In this document: in pieces, positions 42,831 to 52,000 of the stretch
How the letters are laid out: each line of letters opens with the position of its first letter
Numbering within the stretch: position 1 is the stretch's first letter
Source of the DNA: Candidatus Latescibacterota bacterium
GTDB taxonomy: Bacteria > Latescibacterota > UBA2968
DNA: 64,000 nucleotides
Direction of reading: 5' to 3'
NCBI GenBank assembly: GCA_022821275.1
Contig: JAJEDY010000094.1
Span: 1-64,000 of the forward strand
The notes under the pieces: model-generated
Databases searched by the model: none
Told to the model about the DNA's origin: nothing
Seen by the model: only the letters and a program-made list of their open reading frames with translations
Made by a program: the position numbers and the translations under genes

Positions 42831-44114
42831 ATGTCTGTCGCGTCCAAAACGCCGCGCCATATTGCGCTGGATATTCTCTGTCGCGTTGAACGGGGCGCAT
42901 ATCTCGACCGCTTACTCGACGCGCAGCGCGAGCATATCCGCGATCCCGATGGCGACTTGCTTCAACATCTCGTGCGGGGGACGCTGACCTATCGGGCGCG
43001 TCTCGACCATATTTTGACGCCCTATCTCAGAAAACCCCTGTCCAGACAGCACGCCAAACTCCGCAATCTCCTGCGTCTCGGTGTTTACCAACTCCAGTAT
43101 CTCGACCGCGTGCCGCCTTATGCGGTTGTTTCTGAATCCGTTATTCTCGCCCGTCACATTCTCGGAAATCCGGTTGCCAAACTGGTCAATGCTGTATTGC
43201 GCGGTGTGGCCGAAGACCGCAAGCCCGTTGTTTTTCCCGATTTTGATGATGATCCCGTCGCGTATCTCGCCCTTAAGACATCACATCCCCAATGGCTTGT
43301 CGCGCGATGGATCAAACGCTACGGCATAGATGAGACACGCGCTTTGTGTGAATTTGACAATGCCCAACCCACTCTGACCATTCGTCCCAATGCGTTGCGA
43401 ACGACGCCCGATGCTCTGCGCGAGCAACTCGCTCTTGAAGGGATTGGCACCGAGTTTGTAGGGTCCGATCTCCTCTCCGTATCCTCTGTGGGCCACCTTT
43501 TTCAGAGCAGGGCTTATTGCGATGGTCTCTTTAGCGTTCAGGGCACGGGGGCTGCAATGGTTGTTCCCCTGCTCGATCCCCAACCCGGTGAGGCTGTTCT
43601 CGATTTGTGTAGTGCGCCCGGTGGCAAAGCGATTGCTATGGCGGAGCGTATGAAAAATCGTGGTTTCATTCTCGCTACAGATCTCTATCCTCGCCGTCTC
43701 AAAATGCTAAAAAAAAACACGCACCGGCTCGGGTTTGCATGTGTTTACCCTCTCGCTGCCGATGCGCGTTATTTGGCTGTCAATCGCTTATTTGATCGGG
43801 TTCTGGTCGATGCGCCCTGTTCCTCGCTGGGTATTCTGAGTCACCATCCCGACCTGCGCTGGCGGAAATTCGATATTCGCGGTCTTTCGCGTTTGCAGCG
43901 TGCGCTTATCGAACGCGCTGCCGATTATGTGTGTCCGGGCGGCGTTCTCGTTTACAGCACCTGTACTCTCGAACCCGAAGAAAATGAGCGCGTTGTCGAA
44001 GACTTTTTAAGCGACCATTCGGATTTTCGGATTACCCATCCCCATTTACAATTGTTGCCCCATCAAACTGGTAATGACGGTGTTTTTGCCGTGCGGTTGA
44101 AGCGCTCCGTTTAA
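42831..44114 (+). CDS. rsmB: 16S rRNA m5C967 methyltransferase RsmB
   Basis: NusB-like N-terminus; VLDLCSAPGGKAIAMAERM; VDAPCSSLGIL; YSTCTLEPEENERVV. Confidence 0.93.
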   Translation: MSVASKTPRHIALDILCRVERGAYLDRLLDAQREHIRDPDGDLLQHLVRGTLTYRARLDHILTPYLRKPLSRQHAKLRNLLRLGVYQLQYLDRVPPYAVVSESVILARHILGNPVAKLVNAVLRGVAEDRKPVVFPDFDDDPVAYLALKTSHPQWLVARWIKRYGIDETRALCEFDNAQPTLTIRPNALRTTPDALREQLALEGIGTEFVGSDLLSVSSVGHLFQSRAYCDGLFSVQGTGAAMVVPLLDPQPGEAVLDLCSAPGGKAIAMAERMKNRGFILATDLYPRRLKMLKKNTHRLGFACVYPLAADARYLAVNRLFDRVLVDAPCSSLGILSHHPDLRWRKFDIRGLSRLQRALIERAADYVCPGGVLVYSTCTLEPEENERVVEDFLSDHSDFRITHPHLQLLPHQTGNDGVFAVRLKRSV

Positions 44115-45595
44115 GCCAGTTCGTAGTGTCTGCGGTCAGGCTGAGGCACTGGCCGGGCATCTTCGGTGCTGATGCTCCAGTCGGCTAACCGCAGGCGCAT
44201 GGCGGCGAGGGCGTCGCGATGTCGATCTTCGTCGATCACATTGATCAACTCGCCTGGGTCGGCGACGAGGTCGTAGAGTTCGTCGCGGTCTCCCATGGGG
44301 TCGTGGACGTATTTCCATTCGCGGGTGCGGACCATCTTGCACCGACCGGCTGCCTCGCGCCACTGCAGGGTGTCAAGCAGGGTTTTGCGGCCCCATGGTT
44401 CGGGCAGTTTTTGCAGGTCGGCCATGGTGAAGAGCGGCCCTCCACTTCCGTATTCGGAGAAGGTCGCGTCCCGGGGTGTGGCTTCGGTTACGGTGGGTAG
44501 CGGTATTCCGTGCATGGAATGCGGTTGCGCCAGCCCTTGCAATTGCAATAGCGTGGGTACGACATCAATCAGATTGGCCATGCTCGAATCGCGCACTCCG
44601 GCGGTGACCTGCCCGGGCCAGGAGACGATCAGCGGCACCCGCGTCAGGCTGTCGTAGAAGACGCCGCCTTTGCATTGCATGGCGTGTTCTCCCATAAAGT
44701 CGCCGTGGTCCGAGCAAAAGACCACGATCGTCCGCTCTCGCAGCCCCAGTGCGTCGAGTTTGTCGAGTATTTGACCGAGCGCGTCGTCGATAAAGCGCAC
44801 CATGCCAAAATACGAGGCCGTAACGCCGTAAACGTCTTCAATTGGATCGCGGTGCATCCCCAGCATCTGGTAGAGCACGCGGTTGCGCTCGGGGGCGCGT
44901 TCGTCGTCAAATTCCCCATCGCGCCAGGGGGGAAGGTCAATGTTTTCCGGCGGGAATAAGGCCGCGTATTCAGCCGGGCACAGCCACGGTTCGTGCGGGT
45001 CGGGAAAGGATACCCACAGGGCGAAGGGCTGGTCCCGGTGTTTTTCGATAAAGCGCGTCGTCTGTCCGGCGATCAGCCCTGTGGAGTGGTCTTCCAATGG
45101 CAACTCGGAGGTGCCGTAGCTGAAGCGGGGGTTCTGATGGGCGAGCTGGCGATGTTCGGCGGCGACCTTGCGGCGACCTTCTGCCGGGCGGAACCAGTCC
45201 ATGCCATGCGTATCCTCGCCGCGACCGCCGTGGGTAAAGGGGTTCCACACGTCGAAGAGGGCCAAATCCTCCTCCCGTTGAAAGCAGTGGTTTTTGCCGA
45301 TCAGGCCCGTGGCGTAGCCTTCCGCTTTCCAGAGTTGCCATGCGTGTTCGGCACTGGCTGGCATCAGGGTCTGGTTGCGCCGCCCCCCGTGTGAATGGGG
45401 GAACTGCGAGGTCCAAAATGAGATGCGTGCTGGCACACAGAGCGGGTGTGGGGTGATTGCGTTTTCAAAGAGCACGCCGTCGGCGGCCAGGCGTTCCATC
45501 GACGGGGTTTGGCAAAAGGTGTTGCCGTAGAGATGGCTGGCCGTGGCGCGCTGTTGGTCGGTCATGATTACGAGGATGTTGGGGCGGTCGGTCAT
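44111..45595 (-). CDS. Sulfatase (formylglycine type)
   Basis: RPNILVIMTDQQRATA; LCVPARISFWTSQFPHSHG (CxPxR FGly motif); FCSDHGDFMGEH. Confidence 0.93.
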   Translation of the reverse strand: MTDRPNILVIMTDQQRATASHLYGNTFCQTPSMERLAADGVLFENAITPHPLCVPARISFWTSQFPHSHGGRRNQTLMPASAEHAWQLWKAEGYATGLIGKNHCFQREEDLALFDVWNPFTHGGRGEDTHGMDWFRPAEGRRKVAAEHRQLAHQNPRFSYGTSELPLEDHSTGLIAGQTTRFIEKHRDQPFALWVSFPDPHEPWLCPAEYAALFPPENIDLPPWRDGEFDDERAPERNRVLYQMLGMHRDPIEDVYGVTASYFGMVRFIDDALGQILDKLDALGLRERTIVVFCSDHGDFMGEHAMQCKGGVFYDSLTRVPLIVSWPGQVTAGVRDSSMANLIDVVPTLLQLQGLAQPHSMHGIPLPTVTEATPRDATFSEYGSGGPLFTMADLQKLPEPWGRKTLLDTLQWREAAGRCKMVRTREWKYVHDPMGDRDELYDLVADPGELINVIDEDRHRDALAAMRLRLADWSISTEDARPVPQPDRRHYELA

Positions 45596-45614
45596 GGTGT
45601 TCTGTCTCGTTTTT

Positions 45615-46880
45615 TTATGTTGTTGCCGATGACATGGCTTTGCTCAATATTTCCGATGTGCTCGGGCGCATGATTCGGGGATCGACTTGTTCGCCATTGC
45701 TGAGCGTGTCGCGCACTTGAGAGCCGGAAATAAAGACCGGTTGTTCATCGGGGTGATTTTCCATCAAAACCACGCGGCCAATAGATTCGTAATACGCCGC
45801 AAATCCCACGTTCACGGGCTGAATTTGAAGTTCGCCATTCAGGTTTTCAAAAATTTCCTGTGCATCGAAGTCTCCCCAGATCGCACTGCCGTCGTGATAG
45901 GGCGCATCGGCGTGTTTGCGGCCAATAATGATGTCGGTAAATCCAAAGTTCTGGCGATAAATGGCGTGCATGACGGCTTCTTTGGGCCCGGCGTAGAACA
46001 TTTTGATATCCAGTCCGAGCAAAGTGACCCTGTCCGGTACGGATTCCCCGCGTTTTTTCCAGAGTTCCACATCGCTATCTCCTTCGCCCAGTCCTCGAGA
46101 TGCGATGAGTGCTTCGTAAGTTTGCATGCGAATTTCTGCGCGTACGTCGTCTGATTTGGTTTCGCCAACGAGGGGATTTAAGCACGCGCCTGCGTTGTGT
46201 CCCTGGCGAAGAAGTGTTTCTAAGCCATATACCAGTGCGTATTCGTGTGCCCGGTGCAGGGCATTGCGCGTTTGAAATGCCACAACGCGGTTCCAACCTT
46301 TTTGTGTCAGGAGAGGTCTGACTTCTCGCGGGCTGAGGACGTATTGTCCGAAATGTGGATTTTTGGGTTGGGGTAGTACTTGTATTTCACCGCCTATGAG
46401 ATGGGTTTTGTCGCCATCGCCATTCAGGACCATGTCGGCACCGGGATGGTCTGTGCGATCCGTTAAATATACGCGCTGGAGATATTTGGTTTTGTCCCAT
46501 TCAAAGATGTCGCTGATGTCCAGCATTGCCACGATTTCGCCAGATGTATTTTCCAGTGCGACGCTTTGTCCAACCGAAAGGGTTTTGGCGATATCTGAAC
46601 TCACGGGTAGTGATATTGGAATTGTCCAGGCATAGCGCTTCCCGCCTGCTTCGATGACGGATTCGTCGAGTACCCGGTGATAGGTTTGCGCATCCATCGG
46701 TCCTGTGAGCGGACTCAGGCCGCCGTCGCCAAAACGATAGACCGAGGATAGATCTGCATCGCTGACCGGGACGCGCGTCAGTTCGTTTGCTTTGGACAAA
46801 AATGTTTCGGCATCTGCTACCATGCGATTGACCGGTTCGGATAGACCTCCGTGGGGTGCAATCAGGGGTGTATCGGACAT
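45615..46880 (-). CDS. sat: Sulfate adenylyltransferase (ATP sulfurylase)
   Basis: [53 protein letters not shown]. Confidence 0.93.
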   Translation of the reverse strand: MSDTPLIAPHGGLSEPVNRMVADAETFLSKANELTRVPVSDADLSSVYRFGDGGLSPLTGPMDAQTYHRVLDESVIEAGGKRYAWTIPISLPVSSDIAKTLSVGQSVALENTSGEIVAMLDISDIFEWDKTKYLQRVYLTDRTDHPGADMVLNGDGDKTHLIGGEIQVLPQPKNPHFGQYVLSPREVRPLLTQKGWNRVVAFQTRNALHRAHEYALVYGLETLLRQGHNAGACLNPLVGETKSDDVRAEIRMQTYEALIASRGLGEGDSDVELWKKRGESVPDRVTLLGLDIKMFYAGPKEAVMHAIYRQNFGFTDIIIGRKHADAPYHDGSAIWGDFDAQEIFENLNGELQIQPVNVGFAAYYESIGRVVLMENHPDEQPVFISGSQVRDTLSNGEQVDPRIMRPSTSEILSKAMSSATT

Positions 46881-46989
46881 TTGGGTAAACCTCCCGTGTT
46901 GTTTTTGATATTCTTGATTTACTAAGTCATCAATATATCGGTGGCCTACTTTCTGTCAAGAAATAAAGCGGTTTTGAGCCTCTGCTGCT

Positions 46990-48045
46990 TCAACGCAGTT
47001 CATCCCATTTGAATTCCAGGCGGATGAGATCCGGGGGTGATTCTCGGCGGTGGAGGGATTTATAGGTTATGACGTTGAAAGATACTTTTCCGGCGCGTGT
47101 TATAAAATAAGGCGTCGCATAGTACCCGTCGGGTACAACCGCGCCTTCGTAGTTGTCCAGTATGGCATAGGAGAGGATTTCGAGTGATTCGGGATCGAAT
47201 TTGAATAGACACAGTTTCATGCCGCGTATCGATTCTATGGCATTTCGACCAATAAAGTAGTAACCACCATCTCGCTCGAAAAGTCGCGGTCTGCCTATCT
47301 GAGCGCGTATGAAGTTGTAGGTCTGTGTCAGGTTCACTTCTCTGATTGTGCGGAACGATCTATCGGTAACATGCATTCGCTGGATGCCGTCCAGACCTCG
47401 TGTGTTGAAGATGTATCCGTCTTCATATCGCAGGAAGGATGTTTCGTTGATGGGTGCGTTGCCAAAGGCTTTTGTGAGGTTAGCTACAAACTGCCAACTT
47501 TTCCCATTGTCATCGGATCGAATCACATCCACATTGGGACTGTTCTTTCGATAATGTCGGTAGGGCGTCAAGAGCATATAGGTCGTTTCGCCTTCTGTTA
47601 GAGATTCAAACGCATAGACATATTCCGTGCCGTTGATGGGGCCGAGTTTTTCGCCGCCTTCAAAGTGCACGCCATTATCCGAAGACCGATATGCGAGTAG
47701 CCCGAATTTGTCTTTTGAATTTGGGAAATGAGGATCTACGTACAGACCAATATCGCCATTGGCAAAGCGGACAAATTCTCCGTTCTGGATCGTAAATCCA
47801 TCCAGGTGTGCGACAATTTTCCGATCTGAAATTGTCCCCGTGGTGGGGTTGTAGCGAAACATCTCCCAGTCGGCGGCTGGTTCTGTGTTGTGCCGGGTGC
47901 CGCGTTTGTAGGCGATCAGGACATTGTGTTCGTCCAGAAACAAGAGGTGTGGGGCTTTCACATAGGGCAGTGTTTTTTGTTCTGCTGCCCGTATCAGGAT
48001 TTCCTGGGTTTTGTAATGAGGTAGAATGGGAGTATGAGGGCTCAT
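46990..48045 (-). CDS. BNR-repeat/sialidase-fold-like protein
   Basis: VIRSDDNGKSWQFVANL and AYRSSDNGVHFEGGEKL Asp-box-like motifs. Confidence 0.65.
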   Translation of the reverse strand: MSPHTPILPHYKTQEILIRAAEQKTLPYVKAPHLLFLDEHNVLIAYKRGTRHNTEPAADWEMFRYNPTTGTISDRKIVAHLDGFTIQNGEFVRFANGDIGLYVDPHFPNSKDKFGLLAYRSSDNGVHFEGGEKLGPINGTEYVYAFESLTEGETTYMLLTPYRHYRKNSPNVDVIRSDDNGKSWQFVANLTKAFGNAPINETSFLRYEDGYIFNTRGLDGIQRMHVTDRSFRTIREVNLTQTYNFIRAQIGRPRLFERDGGYYFIGRNAIESIRGMKLCLFKFDPESLEILSYAILDNYEGAVVPDGYYATPYFITRAGKVSFNVITYKSLHRRESPPDLIRLEFKWDELR

Positions 48046-48073
48046 AATATTCTATTGACAGTCGTCGCCCACC

Positions 48074-48112
48074 AAAAAGGCCACCGGGGACGCGAAATCG
48101 GTGACCTTTTTT
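48074..48112. terminator. Hairpin terminator
   Basis: AAAAAGGCCACCG ggga cgcgaaat CGGTGACCTTTTTT: 8-bp stem with one mismatch, A-run/T-run flanks. Confidence 0.6.
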
Positions 48113-48276
48113 GTTTTATCATCGCATTTTTTGCGCTTCCGTATATATGCTTGCAGAACCGCATTCATTCCTTTTTTCAAACGACGAGACGCTTTGTCAA
48201 TCATTTTTGGCAGAAAGTGAGCGACAAATACCTTTGTTGCTAATAAAATCGTCACAACAGATGTTGTCTTTAATAA

Positions 48277-49059
48277 TTAGCAGGTTGTCTCACGTTCAGC
48301 GGTAGCCCGCTCTGATGCGGCGATGGGTTGGTACTGCTTTAGGTCTTGCATTGGACTGAACCCCTTTGGTAGCTGACCGCTAAGGTGGACTAATAGGCGG
48401 TGGCTCAACGGCGCATCGAGATTCACCTGAGCTACAGCGATGTTGATGTCGGTTACCATCCAGGTATTTTCTTGGTATATGCAATCAACGAGGTATTGGG
48501 GCAGCCAGCCAAGCGGGTTATAGTTCTGTGTATAGACCAGGAGGCTGTGCGTAGTAGAAGGATTGTTAAGCTCAAATGCCAGCCGAAGATTGTCCCCAAC
48601 TTCTAATTTTTCGGAAGCTTCAATGCCATGCTGATTGGTGTGCCGAAGTCCGTGCAAAATACACTGCGTCTGAAACCTACCATCGGAGTCAGGTTCAATT
48701 GCTGGAAAAATCTCGAAATTGTCGATCTGGCTATGGCCGCCAGACACGGAAAGTTCGGCAATCTCATCCCAGTTGGCTACATCGATACCAAGTTGACGTA
48801 GATATTCAGGGCGGTCCGTGCGGCTCCGATTCATGACTCGATATCGGAATGTCGAGAATAGCTCGTCAGATAGATAGTGCTTGTACAGTTGCGGAAATCC
48901 GGGGATCTCTCGGAATTTAGCCAATTTCTTAGCTTGCTCGGCTCCCCGAACATAAGCAAACTCGTAGCCACCATGTTCGGTTTCATGCTGAACGAGCCGA
49001 CCAATAGGGAACCACAGGCGGCTTTGTAGGTTTTGCCAGGCGAGATAGAGAGTTGTCAT
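48277..49059 (-). CDS. HIRAN-domain protein with HipA_N-like N-terminal region
   Basis: RLWFPIGRLVQHETEHGGYEFAYVRGAEQAKK...REIPGFPQLYKHYLSDELF (HipA_N-like) and LEVGDNLRLAFELNNPSTTHSLLVYTQNYNPLGWLPQYLV (HIRAN-like). Start overlaps upstream stop (ATGA). Confidence 0.65.
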   Translation of the reverse strand: MTTLYLAWQNLQSRLWFPIGRLVQHETEHGGYEFAYVRGAEQAKKLAKFREIPGFPQLYKHYLSDELFSTFRYRVMNRSRTDRPEYLRQLGIDVANWDEIAELSVSGGHSQIDNFEIFPAIEPDSDGRFQTQCILHGLRHTNQHGIEASEKLEVGDNLRLAFELNNPSTTHSLLVYTQNYNPLGWLPQYLVDCIYQENTWMVTDINIAVAQVNLDAPLSHRLLVHLSGQLPKGFSPMQDLKQYQPIAASERATAERETTC

Positions 49060-52000
49060 CGAATACTCCTCAACAATTCGGTTTTGCTGGTCACGACCAC
49101 TTCGGTAGCAAAATCTTTGGCCGTGTCAGACATAAACTCGGGCGGTACCTTGTCCATAACTGTTCTTATATCATCATCGGATACATTGCTGATTTTGTTC
49201 AATGTCCTTTGAGTGAAATCAGATTTCCACCGACACAATAATTTTGCGAGACGAAGGGGTGAGATGTAATTAAGTTTACTTCTAACAAATACACGCCCTC
49301 TTCCCCTTTGCAAATAGTTGAGCACCCTTCCCGAATCCAAGATATAACGGCGTCTTTCATCGGTCAGTTCTCGACCCAATGAGGAGGCGTGGTCGTATGA
49401 CGGTGCTATTTCCCATTGGTCATAACCAGGACCATAAACCCGCGCAAGCATCCAGTTCTCGTGGTGTCTATCCGTGTTGCCGATGAGACCGTCTAACGCT
49501 GCTAAGGCGTTCATGTAAGCCAGGATCAGATCGCGTGTGCGGTATTTTCCGAATGTTGCCTTGTCTTCCCGTTGGACTATGGGAAATGTGCTCAGGATGT
49601 ACTCGGCGTCTTCCCGCGACAGACCGTAGAGGTGGAAGTAGAGTGCGTCGAGGCGAGCGCGCAGGTGGCGGCGTTCTTCTTCATCCCAGATAAAGGGTGA
49701 GCCGTCGTAGCCGAGGTCGCGGGCGAAGGGTGCCATGTCGTGCGCGGTGTACGTGAGACGGAGCACATGGTCACGGATGATGTCGCGAGCGGTTTTGCTC
49801 CCGAACTGGCGATCGTAGTCGGCAGGTGTGATGACAGGAAGTTGCTCGACGATATACCAAGTGAGGTGGGTTGCTTGGACCTTCTGACGAGCAACGTAAT
49901 CAAAACAGAAACTGTTAAGATTGGATAGCAGACAAGCCGCGTTCTTGCCATTGAAGTCGCCTTCGACCGGAACAAGGACTGGTAATGTGTGTCCACATCC
50001 AACTTGTGGAATGATAGCGGCGATCATGGTGCGAACATTGGTTGGCGCCGTAATGTCTTTAAACGCCAAAAGCCAGTGTAAACTCTGGACAATATTGCTC
50101 TCCTGCTGACTGATCCAATACCGAGGACAAGGAGAGAAAGTCTGATCGCGGTATTCTTCGTCGAGTGTCTTGTCCGGCTGTCCCGATCGGTTCAGATTTT
50201 CAGGGTTGACGACCACGCTTGCCGCACGATGGTCAAATGCCTGTACCATCTTCCCCTCATACAACGGCAAATACAATTCTTCTCCCCGTTTCCAGCGGTT
50301 GCCCTTAACGGGGTAGAAACCTTCGGCTTCGAGTTGATCGGAGGTGCGGAAAAGGTGGGAGTCAGATGTCATATTAAACAATCCCTGCATAAATCGCACC
50401 GGCCAGGCCTTGCATTCTTCACCGCCTGAGCGATCCACCAGCACTGAATGTTGTTCATAGATGCGACGGGTGATCTCAGCGTCGCGGCGACTGCGGAACA
50501 CGGGGGCCGTGCCGGTATTCGGATTTACACGAGCGAAGTCATCTGGTGTCAATGGAAAGCAGCGATCCTCGTCATCTATGGTTTTGGTGTCGTGCAAGAA
50601 GAAGGCACATTCGGTCTGGTCGAACAGTCGCTCCTCGCCACCAAATATAAGGGCGCAGAATTTGAACGAAGCGTGGATATCCTTGAAGAAAATTTTCTTG
50701 TTTTCAAAGTCGAACAGGCTATCTACCCGTCCGCTTGTGGAAACAGATTTGAAGAAGCGGGCCGCGGTTTTGTCGGCGTAGATGCCCGATGGCGTGAGCA
50801 GGCCGACAAAACCATCCGGCTTAATCAGGTTCATTGCATGCTCGACGAACAGCGAGTAAAGATTTATTCGACCTCCGCTCAGAAGAGGATATTTGTTAAA
50901 TGAACGTACGAACATGCGAATCTCAGCAGAGCGTTCCTTCGCCATTTCATACTCTAAGGCGAGTTTGTCGCCTGCCTCTTTTTTTTCTTTAATCAATGCC
51001 TTTCGCTTTGCTCCAGTCGCCGCATGGGATATCTTTTCATCACGGTTTGCGAACCATTCTACCTCTGGCTGTTCAATTTGGTCCCACGGTGGATTGCCAA
51101 TGATCGCGTCAAAACCGCCTTGCGGGCGGATATTTGTCCACTGATGCCAGACCCCTGGGAAAGCTACCTCCCAGTGCAGGAAGCTTTCTTGGTCGGCAAT
51201 AGCTCGTGCCTCGTACCACAGATTGGCGAATTGCGACCAGGTGGTAGTATCGGAATCGGGCGGAGCGTCGCCCAGGTGATTCGGGCCTCGAGACAGCAGC
51301 TTGTACGCGTCCTCTATATACCGCCCGAGCGTCGTGACCAGTGGCCCTTCAAATATGGCGAGTTCTCTCTTCTTCATCCCTGCCGTCAGATAGCGATAGC
51401 CGCAGAGGAAGTCGAGAAGATCGCGGAGGTCTGCGGTTGTGTCCTCTACCCCATGGAATAGCAGAGCTGATTCTTGCACTTCGGCTATGTCAGCATCGGA
51501 TTTCTCTTCAATGAGTTGCATGCTGTCCGTGGCCTTCTCGGCACCTGCAACGGCAGAACCGGCAAAAAGTCCTCCACCTAACTCTCGCAAGTCCCGAAGT
51601 GCATCTGACACGCTGAGTCCGATCAGCGAATCCCCACAGCGCAGGTGGTGGTCAAGGAAAGACAGCGGTGCGCCCACGGTGAAGCTGTGAAGCCACAGCG
51701 ACACCTTGGCGAGTTCTACGGTTAGAGGATTTTTATCGACTCCATATATGCAGCGTTTAAGCACCATACGGCGAATGATGGCCTGATCGGTAAGCTGAGT
51801 CTCATCCAGAACCCAGTCCGATTCTTTAGCTCGTCGAATGATCTCGCTGCGAATCGTCTCTACACGTTTTACGAGCGGTGAAACGTAGTCACCATTGAGC
51901 CAGTCCGGGACTGTGGGGACGTACTCGATTAACTCGGCGATGTAGTCAGATAAGAAATCTACAGCGGTGACCAGGAAGTGTCCACTTCCCATCGCCGGGT

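Noticed and set aside
48052-48255. 67-aa minus-strand ORF between BNR gene and HIRAN gene
   Set aside because: Its 3' half overlaps the terminator hairpin; no ribosome site or family resemblance noticed.
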